A stretch of DNA of 64,000 nt from Streptococcus pseudopneumoniae ATCC BAA-960 = CCUG 49455 (GTDB lineage Bacteria > Bacillota > Bacilli > Lactobacillales > Streptococcaceae): assembly GCF_002087075.1 (NCBI RefSeq), contig NZ_MWSM01000007.1, positions 76,078-140,077 on the forward strand, given 5' to 3'. Every line of letters begins with the position of its first letter. The first letter of the stretch is position 1. The notes under the pieces are model-generated. The model had not been told where the DNA came from. It did not search any database and saw only the letters and a program-made list of their open reading frames with translations. The translations under genes and the position numbers were made by a program. Positions 18,569 through 26,886 of the stretch are shown here, one piece after another.

Positions 18569-19496
18569 GTATATTTCCTCCGGTCATAATCAAAAACATA
18601 TCCTCTAAATCCATTTCCGAAATAGAAATACCTCTCAACTCTTTTTTTTCTTTATTACATACCTGAGATAATATCGTAAGAGCCTTTTCATAATCATAAA
18701 AAAAAATAATCAACTCTTCATCCATAAAACGAAATTCGTTTTCACTAAAATATTTAGATATATTAGACTGAAGAAAATCTATATCTACATCAGTCAAACT
18801 GTAATCAAATATTATCTTATGAGAATACGGCAAGCCTTTGATTGCGTTCCTAACTGTATCGTCATAAACAATTTTCCCTTGATTAATTATTATTATTCTA
18901 TCACACACATCAATAATTTCATTTATATAATGTGTCGTTAATAAAATTGTTTTCCCATTCTTTTTATACCCCTTTATAATATTCCAAAGTTCCTTTCTGG
19001 TTTGAATATCTAATCCTAAGGTAGGTTCATCCAAAAAGATAATTTCAGGGTTATTTATCATACTTAACGCTAAAGCGATCCTCTGTTGTTGCCCTCCTGA
19101 TAAGCCAGAAATGTAACTGTTATAAGCATCCTTCAAACTTACTTTGTCTAAAAGCTCACAAATCTCTTTTTTTGATAACGAAACATTATATAAAGCACCT
19201 ATAAATTCAAACAGCTCACAAATTTTTATTTTGTTAAAAAATTTGTTTGTTTGAAATTGAACTCCTATTTTCATCAATAAATCTGATGTTCTATCTTTAG
19301 AATTACTATTGAGAACAATACTTTCTCCACTATAATCTGTGTATATTCCTTGCAAGCAATTAAAAAGTGTAGTTTTCCCAGAACCATTTTTTCCTACAAT
19401 TGCGACAACTTCTCCTCTATTAACACCAAATGTTATATCGGATAAGATACTTTTACTATCATAAGAATAACCTAATTTATTAACATTAATAATCAT
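18561..19496 (-). CDS. ABC transporter ATPase of the modified-peptide cluster
   Basis: This 311-residue ATPase has Walker A GKNGSGKT (residues 35-42), an ABC signature LSGGQQQRIALALS, and Walker B IIFLDEPT followed by the H-loop TTH. The approximately 90-residue C-terminal extension after the nucleotide-binding domain is typical of DrrA/CcmA-like exporters. It is 14 bp downstream of the M16 peptidase gene and overlaps the permease gene. It probably energises export of the azole-containing peptides. Confidence 0.92.
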   Translation of the reverse strand: MIINVNKLGYSYDSKSILSDITFGVNRGEVVAIVGKNGSGKTTLFNCLQGIYTDYSGESIVLNSNSKDRTSDLLMKIGVQFQTNKFFNKIKICELFEFIGALYNVSLSKKEICELLDKVSLKDAYNSYISGLSGGQQQRIALALSMINNPEIIFLDEPTLGLDIQTRKELWNIIKGYKKNGKTILLTTHYINEIIDVCDRIIIINQGKIVYDDTVRNAIKGLPYSHKIIFDYSLTDVDIDFLQSNISKYFSENEFRFMDEELIIFFYDYEKALTILSQVCNKEKKELRGISISEMDLEDMFLIMTGGNIHG

Positions 19497-19510
19497 AAAA
19501 CCTCCCTATT

Positions 19511-20740
19511 TTATTTAAGAATAGCTATCGAAAAGTTTCTACTTGATATTTTATCCAAAAAGTGTGAAATATCTTCTGATGTTATGCTATCTATCAATTC
19601 CAGCGTAGATTCTAATACTATATGACTCCGACCAATTTGGTGCTCTTTAGCTAAATAAATAAAAAATATTTTCATGCTTCCAGAATTAACTTGGCAATTA
19701 ATTATATTAGTAAGCTCTGTTTTACAGGTTTCTAAATATAACTTTGTATATTTACTAAACTCGGATGACCGAAAAATCCCCAATATAAACTCATTTATTT
19801 CCGAAACATTCTTTAAGTTATCCTTTGAATCTATATACTGTACTTCAAAAATAGGCGTATCAAAATAATAATACGCTCGAGCAACTATAAAATATAAGTC
19901 TGCTAATTTTTTCCTTAAGTTATCAAATAGGAAACCACTTGTCCCATTGACCATTAGTAAACACAAAAGAGATAAAATTATTGACTCTTTTTCACACAAA
20001 GCTTCATCGAAAAGATATGATAATGAGACCATGACTCCTGGGTTACTATCAAGAACCTTGCTGTTATTCCCTGTTTTAAAATAATCAACTAAGTTGCTTT
20101 GGCAACAGATAGGGCTCTCGTCAATATTCTCTTGATTTAATAACAAACCATCTAATGTATCTTCAATAGACTTATCAGATACTTCACCCGAAAAATAAAG
20201 CTTCATATTACTTGGAAGAAAGAGGTTACCCCTAGTTTTTAGAACATCTTCTAATGTTATGTTGGTTAAGTTTTTTCCTAAAATATCAATATTTAACTCT
20301 TTTGACCAGATTAAACCATTCAATTCATCTTGATAAACTTTTAACCGATCAAATTTTCTTGAAATCTTTTCTTTATGAATGATACGCTTCTCTTTGAAAA
20401 GTTCAACTTCAGAAATTGATCCAAGTATTAAGTATTCAAAAATTTCCCGAAAATTATCAGCAATCTTCCCTAAAGGTGAAACTAGATAGATGTACATACT
20501 ATCCAAACCAGTCCTCATTTCTAGCTTGATATTTTTTTGGGATAAAAAATCAGAAAAATATATACCCTTATAAGAAATATTAGAAATCAAATGTTCCGTT
20601 AAATGCACAACTCCATGAAAATCTTTTTTTTCATTCATAGCACCAATATTGAACCATATTAATAGTTCGTCTAAATTTGTTCCTCTAACTTTAAAAATAT
20701 CTATGTTATTAGACTCTGATTGACAAAAAGTTATTGACAT
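19511..20740 (-). CDS. M16-family zinc peptidase, probable leader peptidase
   Basis: This 409-residue protein has the inverted zinc motif HLTEH (residues 46-50: ligands H46 and H50, catalytic E49). A glutamate lies 74 residues later (E124, in EKRIIHKEKI), which fits the HxxEH-x(about 74)-E pattern of active M16 peptidases. M16 enzymes appear in PQQ and subtilosin pathways. Here it replaces the CAAX-type protease (SagE) of streptolysin S clusters, so leader removal is the likely role. It starts 8 bp after the dehydrogenase gene. Confidence 0.85.
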   Translation of the reverse strand: MSITFCQSESNNIDIFKVRGTNLDELLIWFNIGAMNEKKDFHGVVHLTEHLISNISYKGIYFSDFLSQKNIKLEMRTGLDSMYIYLVSPLGKIADNFREIFEYLILGSISEVELFKEKRIIHKEKISRKFDRLKVYQDELNGLIWSKELNIDILGKNLTNITLEDVLKTRGNLFLPSNMKLYFSGEVSDKSIEDTLDGLLLNQENIDESPICCQSNLVDYFKTGNNSKVLDSNPGVMVSLSYLFDEALCEKESIILSLLCLLMVNGTSGFLFDNLRKKLADLYFIVARAYYYFDTPIFEVQYIDSKDNLKNVSEINEFILGIFRSSEFSKYTKLYLETCKTELTNIINCQVNSGSMKIFFIYLAKEHQIGRSHIVLESTLELIDSITSEDISHFLDKISSRNFSIAILK

Positions 20741-20748
20741 TAAATCAC

Positions 20749-21591
20749 CTAACTTTCATCTTTATGACCAATGAAGAACTCATAAACGATTCCTTCTGTA
20801 ACACCATCAATATTAAGTAAGCTATTAATTTCATCGTCAAAAAATCCTCCTATAGCTAACGCACCAATATCAATACTCTCAGCAGATAAATAAATATTTT
20901 GTCCTAAATGCCCTGCATCTAAATGTACAAACCTATATGAACGTTCTCCATATTTATAAGATAATCTTGGAAAAACTGCAGTAATAAATATTACACACGC
21001 TGATTGTTTCGCAATACTAGAATAAGATGTAAACTCAGATAAATCAAGTTCCCCTTTTTGCAAAACAGATAGGTTATGTTCTGAAGGGTTATAATGATAA
21101 ATCCCCTTCTCTAACCCCTCAATCTTATTAGCATAAAAATATATTTCTAGGGGATATAATCCCCCCGCAGAAGGAGAAGTTCTCAACTCTTGATAATATT
21201 CTTTTTCTAAATTTTCAAGTGTTCCACTAATTCCATAACTAGAATTTAAAATATAACTTACCTCACTTAAAGTTAAACTTTTTGACGAAAATTTACGAAT
21301 ACTTCTTCTGGAAAATAAAACCTTTCTAAATCCCTCAGTTTGTTTTTCATAATCAGTAAAATCAGAAGGTAAATTTATCTTAGGATGGGTTACAAATGAA
21401 TGTGATGAATTTACCGCTCCTTCAATGAAAACAGGGTTAGAGATAATTTGAGAGATATTTTTCCCTAAAATTTTTTCTCTTAGAGTATTTAATTTAGTTA
21501 TTTCATGAAATGTTTGAAAATCATATTTTTTTGTAACGCAATTTTCAAATGCATTTTTAGATAGTATCTCAATTGAAGATATTTTACTCAT
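20749..21591 (-). CDS. SagB-type FMN-dependent azoline dehydrogenase
   Basis: This 280-residue nitroreductase-fold enzyme should oxidise thiazolines and (methyl)oxazolines to azoles. Visible signatures are RRSIRKF (residues 95-101, FMN phosphate), SPSAGGLYP (139-147) and KYGERSYRF (213-221), which holds the Lys-Tyr pair known to be essential in SagB-like dehydrogenases. DAGHLGQNIYLSAE follows. It sits between the YcaO and M16 genes with short gaps. Azole formation in the product is therefore expected to go to completion rather than stop at azolines. Confidence 0.93.
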   Translation of the reverse strand: MSKISSIEILSKNAFENCVTKKYDFQTFHEITKLNTLREKILGKNISQIISNPVFIEGAVNSSHSFVTHPKINLPSDFTDYEKQTEGFRKVLFSRRSIRKFSSKSLTLSEVSYILNSSYGISGTLENLEKEYYQELRTSPSAGGLYPLEIYFYANKIEGLEKGIYHYNPSEHNLSVLQKGELDLSEFTSYSSIAKQSACVIFITAVFPRLSYKYGERSYRFVHLDAGHLGQNIYLSAESIDIGALAIGGFFDDEINSLLNIDGVTEGIVYEFFIGHKDES

Positions 21592-21611
21592 AATAACGGT
21601 ACTCCTTATGA

Positions 21612-22931
21612 TTACGGAAATGGATGAGGAATTTTATTAAACTCTTCTACTGATTTGGGTCTATTTAAAAGTCCCAATGTTACCGGAACATCATGTAGGC
21701 GTTTTCCCCCAATTCTAGGATATAAATGGTCATTTGTAATTTCTATAAAACCAGGTATTACTACTTTATATACTCTATAATCTAAATTATAGACATCACT
21801 TGTTGTTAAGTTCTTATAAAAAATATCATACCCTAAATTTGAAATTTTTTCATATAAAATTTTAAGCTGCTCATCGTATGTTAAAGTTTTCTCCTCTTGA
21901 ATTTTCACAGTATAATCTTGATTAAGCAGAAAATCAAAATGTGGCTTCATCGATTTCTGGGTAAATAGCATAACTCGACTATGGAAGTCTCGAATATCAG
22001 AAAAATCATCACTGTATTGTTCCTTACTTCCCCGAACAAAATCTTCTTTCCAGCTAATACGGCCTTGCGATAACTCTATAAAAGTTTTTATTACTGCCTC
22101 TTTTAATGTTAGTCTAGTCGCTGCTGCAATTAAAATTCCTCCTCGCTCATCCTCTAGAATCCCTAAAACACTAGGAATTTTTGTATCAAGTGTCATATCA
22201 ATTAAAGTATATTTACAGCCAGGTATTTCAAATCTTTCTTTATATAATTGGTAAACTTCTTCATTGGATGTTATATCAATTTTAGGCAGGGAAAGTTCGT
22301 TATACCATAGAATACTAAAAGCATCACGCTCAACTACTTCAAAAATCCCTTTAACAATAGCCTCCTCATCATTAGAAGCACATGACAACCCCGTTGAAAT
22401 AGGATACCAAATCAACTTCTCATCTTCATTTGGATAATATGGCAAATAGGTAACTGCTGCTGGAATTAAGTAATCTTCGTTCTTTCCTAACCTTTTGCAA
22501 AAAGTCCAATTGACTATTGTTGATTCATCAAAAATACTAAAAGGAAAATTTGATTCTAGATACTGATGTTTGTTATAAAAAGCAAATTTTTTCGGAGAAA
22601 TGCAGCGATATTTATTTAATAATTCTTTATACGAGCCAAGCACTAAATCCGAAGGTTGTATAAACGCCGAGCAATATCTTTCTACAGTTTCTCCTATTGC
22701 AGCATTAGCTGCAGACTCAAACGTAAGACCAGCACCACTATTAAAAGATGTTGAAGTCTCAATTCCCATTCTTGAAAAGTTTTGAGCAATAGCTGCTACA
22801 AGAAATACCCTAGCATCATCATGTTCAGGCAACCAATAAAATAAATCTTTTACAATACCTAATTTATTGTTAACAAGTCTATTAGATGCCAAAGGATAGA
22901 TACTTGTCAAATTGGTCGATAAATACTTCAT
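21612..22931 (-). CDS. YcaO-domain cyclodehydratase (SagD-like)
   Basis: YcaO enzymes use ATP to cyclise Cys/Ser/Thr side chains onto the peptide backbone. This 439-residue protein shows the ATP-binding elements SGAGLTFESAANAAIGETVERY (in part, residues 65-86) and the second acidic motif EEAIVKGIFEVVERDAF. It ends precisely in PHPFP (residues 435-439), the C-terminal PxPxP tail known to be critical in azole-forming YcaO proteins. It is separate from, and directly downstream of, its ThiF-like partner. Confidence 0.95.
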   Translation of the reverse strand: MKYLSTNLTSIYPLASNRLVNNKLGIVKDLFYWLPEHDDARVFLVAAIAQNFSRMGIETSTSFNSGAGLTFESAANAAIGETVERYCSAFIQPSDLVLGSYKELLNKYRCISPKKFAFYNKHQYLESNFPFSIFDESTIVNWTFCKRLGKNEDYLIPAAVTYLPYYPNEDEKLIWYPISTGLSCASNDEEAIVKGIFEVVERDAFSILWYNELSLPKIDITSNEEVYQLYKERFEIPGCKYTLIDMTLDTKIPSVLGILEDERGGILIAAATRLTLKEAVIKTFIELSQGRISWKEDFVRGSKEQYSDDFSDIRDFHSRVMLFTQKSMKPHFDFLLNQDYTVKIQEEKTLTYDEQLKILYEKISNLGYDIFYKNLTTSDVYNLDYRVYKVVIPGFIEITNDHLYPRIGGKRLHDVPVTLGLLNRPKSVEEFNKIPHPFP

Positions 22932-22975
22932 AATCTTGCCTTTCTTTATATATTAGTGAACCCCAAATCGATACT

Positions 22976-23980
22976 TTATTCTTGATATTTATATGTTTTT
23001 GTCCAAAACTTGTTAGTTACTTTTAAATCTGGAGATTGACCACAAACTTCACATATCGGTGATTTGATAAGGGAGTCATAATTGAAATTAACATTATAAC
23101 CATCTATTTCAATAATTCCTTCAATAGTTTTCGGAAAATTCCAAGTATCTTCTTTCAAGAAAAATTGTAATATTTGACCTACCATAATATTAAACCCAAT
23201 CCGAAATGTTGTAGAATCAACCGAATAAGCCCTTTGAATCGCCCCCTTCAGATTAGTTTCTAAAAACTTTTCTACTTTTATATGTTCAGAATAATGCGTG
23301 AGATTATTATACTTTCTAGTCCTGTAACATTCTAAACAAGCGGTATATGGTGGGATACACATTGGACCAATTTCCGCTATAAAACCAGACGTTTTAAGAA
23401 GTATGACAGGTTTTTGCCACTTAAAGCACAAAGAATTAATTCTTTTCTCAAAAAAATCATTTGTTTCGGTTTCAATCAATACTATAAAATCATTATTAGA
23501 TATGATCTCCAAAACATCTGGAAAGTTCATCTCATTCTGAAACTGTTCTACTTCTATCATATTCACCGTTAAAAAAGGTATATCATCAATTATAACTGGT
23601 AATCTTCTATCTAAATTAATAATACCTACTTTTTTATCTTTAAAAATTTCCAAAATTCTTTCTGTTTTTAAACCAGTTGAAAAATAATTTTGGAGATCAT
23701 TAAATGTGTCATTTACTACGCTTTTATTATCAATCCAACCTTTGCTTATTAATTGCTCTAATACACTAGATAATTTACTTCTAAACTCTAAATCTACACT
23801 TTGTGATAACTCCGAATAACTTGCACCTGTATTAAGTAATGGCAATATAGGAAGTAAGATATTCTCAACATCCTCCCCATTTAAATTAAAGTATCTATCG
23901 TTGAATCTTACAATCACAGATTGACCATCTGGAACTATAACTACACCAGAATTAATCTTGAATTTCACATTATCTTTCAT
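22976..23980 (-). CDS. Ocin-ThiF/SagC-like leader-binding partner of the YcaO enzyme
   Basis: This 334-residue protein has an N-terminal winged-helix-like region (residues about 1-90), suitable as a RiPP recognition element. An E1/ThiF-like domain follows with a four-cysteine zinc site, C215-x2-C218 (ACLEC) and C310-x2-C313 (CEVC). The GPMCIPPYTACLEC stretch is characteristic of azole-peptide cyclodehydratase partner proteins. It should bind the precursor leader and present it to YcaO. It is the first gene after the internal terminator, with GGAGAAAGG upstream of its ATG. Confidence 0.9.
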   Translation of the reverse strand: MKDNVKFKINSGVVIVPDGQSVIVRFNDRYFNLNGEDVENILLPILPLLNTGASYSELSQSVDLEFRSKLSSVLEQLISKGWIDNKSVVNDTFNDLQNYFSTGLKTERILEIFKDKKVGIINLDRRLPVIIDDIPFLTVNMIEVEQFQNEMNFPDVLEIISNNDFIVLIETETNDFFEKRINSLCFKWQKPVILLKTSGFIAEIGPMCIPPYTACLECYRTRKYNNLTHYSEHIKVEKFLETNLKGAIQRAYSVDSTTFRIGFNIMVGQILQFFLKEDTWNFPKTIEGIIEIDGYNVNFNYDSLIKSPICEVCGQSPDLKVTNKFWTKTYKYQE

Positions 23981-24019
23981 TTTTTAAATACCTTTCTCCT
24001 ACTTTACCTAAAAATAAGT

Positions 24020-24051
24020 AAGGCGGTAAGAATAACAATTCTCACCGCCTT
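24020..24051 (-). terminator. Terminator between precursor genes and enzyme genes
   Basis: A 14-bp stem (AAGGCGGTGAGAAT paired with ATTCTTACCGCCTT, allowing one G-U) with a four-base loop is followed on the minus strand by a TTATTTTT run. It lies after the second precursor gene and before the ThiF-like gene. Partial read-through would give abundant precursor RNA and less enzyme RNA, the arrangement known for sagA and the rest of the sag operon. Confidence 0.85.
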
Positions 24052-24066
24052 CAAATTAGATTATTT

Positions 24067-24174
24067 TTATCTACCTGTTGAAGTACAAAAATAGCAGCAA
24101 CAACAGTATATAACCTCTGCTGACGTTTGAGAATCAAATACTCTGTTTTGTTCTACCAATTCTACAATAAACAT
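24067..24174 (-). CDS. Azole-modified peptide precursor 2 (35 residues)
   Basis: The peptide starts MFIVELVEQNRVFDSQTSAE and ends VIYCCCCYFCTSTGR. The leader (about 22 residues) resembles that of the neighbouring precursor, and the core has five cysteines plus T-S-T, up to eight residues that can become azoles. An AGGAGGAG ribosome-binding site precedes the ATG. The start is 8 bp after the stop of precursor 1 and the stop is 15 bp before the terminator. No homologue is recognised by name; SagA has a comparable run of cysteines. Confidence 0.88.
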   Translation of the reverse strand: MFIVELVEQNRVFDSQTSAEVIYCCCCYFCTSTGR

Positions 24175-24182
24175 ATCTCCTC

Positions 24183-24290
24183 CTACTGACCTGTCGAAGT
24201 ACAAAAATAACAACAGCAACACCAAACAACATCAGCTGTTGCAGGAACATCTAGAAAACGAGAGTTTTCAATTAATTCTGAAATAATCAT
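24183..24290 (-). CDS. Azole-modified peptide precursor 1 (35 residues)
   Basis: The peptide starts MIISELIENSRFLDVPATAD and ends VVWCCCCYFCTSTGQ. It is exactly as long as its twin at 24067-24174. The core CCCCYFCTSTG is identical; the residue before the core (W vs Y) and the last residue (Q vs R) differ, and the leader shares the pattern E-L-[IV]-E-x-[NS]-R. AAGGAGA lies 5 bp before the ATG. Its position next to YcaO, SagB and ThiF-like genes makes it the likely substrate. Confidence 0.88.
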   Translation of the reverse strand: MIISELIENSRFLDVPATADVVWCCCCYFCTSTGQ

Positions 24291-24720
24291 TCTTTCTCCT
24301 TGCAAATACTGTAAACTCAATTATCTAATTCTTACAAATAAATTTTCTGTAAAAATCAGACTCATTAGCTAACTAGCAGATTCTTTCCCAGAAACCTACC
24401 TTTAACCGTTACAAGCAACTATTAACTCAACGCTCAACCAAATATCATTGAGAGTTGAGCATAAACCTATTCTTATACCTAAAATTATTGCAATAATTAA
24501 TAGACCTCCTTTTTTATATATTGTATATACCAATTGTTGTTTGAATACTAATCTACTTTCTCAATATCAAATCCATTAAATTTCTGTTGTGATTGTACTC
24601 GAATTTCTAATTGTCTATTTTCTGAACAAAATGCTTATAAAAAGGCGTAGTACTAAATGTAAATGCACCTAACGATACCAATGCAATCGTTTTATGAAAT
24701 CGGTTTCTTTTTCTGATTTT
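24291..24720 (-). other. Long untranslated leader of the modified-peptide operon
   Basis: This is a stretch of about 425 bases between the predicted promoter and the first precursor, without a convincing gene. It contains a GCTCAAC/GTTGAGC hairpin (about 24434-24464). It also has a strong Shine-Dalgarno match AAGGAGGT (24504-24511) followed by an open frame (IIAIILGIRIGLCSTLNDIW, stop at 24402-24404) that has no standard start codon. The length suggests post-transcriptional control or a decayed small gene. Confidence 0.4.
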
Positions 24721-24749
24721 ATTGTAACACATCTATAATGATTAGTCAA
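24721..24749 (-). promoter_or_regulatory. Promoter of the modified-peptide operon
   Basis: On the minus strand the sequence reads TTGACT (24744-24749), a 17-bp spacer and TACAAT (24721-24726) preceded by TGT, giving an extended -10. This is the best promoter match in the AT-rich gap between the broken lipoprotein gene and the precursor genes. It points toward the precursors. No regulator gene is present in the cluster, so any control must come from elsewhere. Confidence 0.65.
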
Positions 24750-24830
24750 ATATTTTTATACTTTTTAGAACTTTTTTATTACAGGTACAATAAAAGGCTG
24801 AAAAATCCAGCCCTTCCTACTTGCATAGTC

Positions 24831-25295
24831 TTATTTAGTTAAAACGATTTGGTCCGATGGGTCTCTATCCATATCATCTACGATGATTTGATTACCGTTT
24901 ACAGTGTAAATTTTGACATCATCGCCAATAATCATGCGTTGATTTGCTGCATCAAATGTGACCTGTTTGACTTTCTGATCCCCGTCAGATTCGAGCTCAG
25001 TCCATGTACCAGTCGTTCCAGTGACCACTAAAGTGATACGGTCTCCGTCATCTTGGCCTGTATAAGTCCCATCAATATCAGTCGGTTGAGCCTCAGGTGC
25101 ATTTTATGAAGAACTTGTTGCTACCTGGTTTGTATTTTCTGTAGACGATGAAGCAGTAGGTTGTGATTGCTGAGTTTGTTGTGTTTGCGCTTGAGCTGCT
25201 GGTTGTTGAATCTGTTGAGCTCTTTGTGAACAAGCTACTAAGAGACTAAGACTTGCTAAAGAAGCAAGAGAACGTGTGAATCTTGTTAATTTCAT
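24831..25295 (-). pseudogene. Lipoprotein gene interrupted by a stop codon
   Basis: The frame begins MKLTRFTRSLASLASLSLLV followed by the lipobox cysteine (LLVAC), then a Q/T/S-rich linker. A TAA at 25104-25106 interrupts it. Reading through, the same frame continues without further stops (NAPEAQPTDIDGTYTGQDDG) into a compact C-terminal domain ending at 24831. An intact 154-codon gene is thus split by one nonsense change (GAA to TAA would explain it). A start at 25295 is preferred over an upstream ATG because it begins the signal peptide. It follows folC. Confidence 0.85.
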
Positions 25296-25378
25296 GATGG
25301 ATTTCCTTTCTGCTACCAATTTAGAGAAATTTTCTCTAACCAGCAATTCCCCTAGTATAACAAGTTCAAAAAAGGTGG

Positions 25379-26629
25379 TCAATTTATCTGTTCATGCCCC
25401 AGCAGGTAGCTCCGTACTTCTGAGATAAAATAGAGAGACCCTGTAATGAATAACAAGTCCTGCGTATCGGCTTTTTCTTCGAAACTGCTGATAAATTCTC
25501 GGTAAGAAGAAACTATATCGTAACCTGTTACATCTGTCTCATCCAAAGAACCTTGATAGTCAAAGCCAGTCACCTTGAGTTCCACCTGAGGTAAATTTTC
25601 AGTCAGATAACCCAACATCCCTTGATAATCCTTCCGTTTCAAGGCTCCAAATAGGATTTGAGGACGATAGGCTTCCTGCTCTTTTTCTTTGATAAACTCA
25701 ACCAAGCGAGTCAAGGCAGGGAGGTTATGAGCACCATCCAAGTAAATCTGTGGGCGAATACGCTCCAAACGTCCAGCCCAATGGGTCTTCTCCAAAGCCT
25801 GTCTTACAACCTGCTCATAAACAACTTCCTTTCCTTCTCCCATAAAGAGAAGAAATGCTTGCAACGCCAAGGCCGCATTTTCCTGCTGATAAGCTCCTTC
25901 TAAGCCTATGTTCAGCTGTGAAAGATTTAGTAAAGAGCTTGAAAAATTACCATTCAGCATTGAAAAATCTTGACCTGCCTGATAAAGATCAACAGCTAAA
26001 GAGTCTGCTTTTTTCTGACAGACAAGCCTAGCTTCTGGAGGCAATTTCGCAATCACTGCCTTCTTACCAGCCTTGAAAATACCAGCTTTCTGCTCTGCGA
26101 TTGCTTCCAGACTATCACCCAAGGTTTCCTGATGGTCAAGCCCAATGGAGGTGATAACAGCAAGCTCTCCAGTTACCACATTGGTCGTGTCAAGTAAGCC
26201 GCCAATTCCCACTTCTAGTAAAACCAAATCCACTTCTTGCTCTCTAAAATAAAGAAAAGCAATCAAGGTCAGCAGTTCAAAAAAGGACAACTGATCATGG
26301 GTTTGCAGAAGCGTTTTCTCCATCTCCTTGACCTGCTCAGCCAAACGGATAAAGTCTGTGTCTGCTATAGATTGCCCATTAATGCAGATTCGATCATTGA
26401 TAGAGACGATATGAGGGGAGGTAAAGGTCGCGACTTTTTTGCCATGCCCCATAAATAACTCCCTCATAAAAGCAATGGTAGATCCTTTCCCATTAGTCCC
26501 TGTTACATGGATAATAGGATAAGACTTCTCTGGATTCCCTAACAAATCCACCGCTTGCTGTATTCGGCCTAAACCTGATCGAAAATTCAAACCAATCCGA
26601 CTATAAAGCCATTCTCCTACTTCAAACAT
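25379..26629 (-). CDS. folC: Folylpolyglutamate synthase/dihydrofolate synthase
   Basis: FolC adds glutamate to folates and can make dihydrofolate from dihydropteroate. The 416-residue protein has the Mur-ligase fold: P-loop HVTGTNGKGSTIAFM (about residues 41-55), GIGGLLDTTNVV, and YLDGAHNLPAL in the C-terminal part. The start at 26629 has AAGGAG 6 bp upstream; an ATG two codons earlier directly abuts it and is less likely. Confidence 0.95.
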   Translation of the reverse strand: MFEVGEWLYSRIGLNFRSGLGRIQQAVDLLGNPEKSYPIIHVTGTNGKGSTIAFMRELFMGHGKKVATFTSPHIVSINDRICINGQSIADTDFIRLAEQVKEMEKTLLQTHDQLSFFELLTLIAFLYFREQEVDLVLLEVGIGGLLDTTNVVTGELAVITSIGLDHQETLGDSLEAIAEQKAGIFKAGKKAVIAKLPPEARLVCQKKADSLAVDLYQAGQDFSMLNGNFSSSLLNLSQLNIGLEGAYQQENAALALQAFLLFMGEGKEVVYEQVVRQALEKTHWAGRLERIRPQIYLDGAHNLPALTRLVEFIKEKEQEAYRPQILFGALKRKDYQGMLGYLTENLPQVELKVTGFDYQGSLDETDVTGYDIVSSYREFISSFEEKADTQDLLFITGSLYFISEVRSYLLGHEQIN

Positions 26630-26689
26630 ACACATCTCCTTGACAAAAGTCTAATCAATTATCTAGCAAAATTCCGTAGATAACAAAAA

Positions 26690-26886
26690 ATGAGGTCAGG
26701 ATTTTCGTCCCGACCTCTCACCTGGTTAGCTAATCACTAACAACTATGAATATTAACTTGGGCTAAAACATCCACAGGACGTTCCAACTCTTCCCCATTT
26801 CTGGGAGTTGGGCTGATACAGTCTCCCAGACTACCTGCGTTTCTAATTTCTAGCGCAGGGCTAAAAACGTCCCCCGGACGTTTTTA
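26690..26886. terminator. Hairpin cluster between DUF1292 gene and folC
   Basis: This 245-bp gap holds several hairpins and no gene. AAAAACGTCC/GGACGTTTTT (26863-26885) overlaps the stop of the DUF1292 gene and is a symmetrical terminator. GAGGTC...GACCTC (about 26691-26718) is a second one nearer folC. An AACTC/GAGTT pair and a GTCTCCCAGAC palindrome lie between. Its repeat-like text (GGCTAAAAC... twice) suggests duplicated units. Confidence 0.6.

Noticed and set aside
17816..24290. Thiopeptide or lanthipeptide cluster
   Set aside because: No LanB/LanM/LanC-type dehydratase or pyridine synthase is present; only azole-forming enzymes.
24607..24732. 41-residue frame MCYNKIRKRNRFHKTIALVS upstream of the peptide precursors
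   Set aside because: Its ATG lies inside the spacer of the predicted promoter (upstream of the transcription start) and has no ribosome-binding site.
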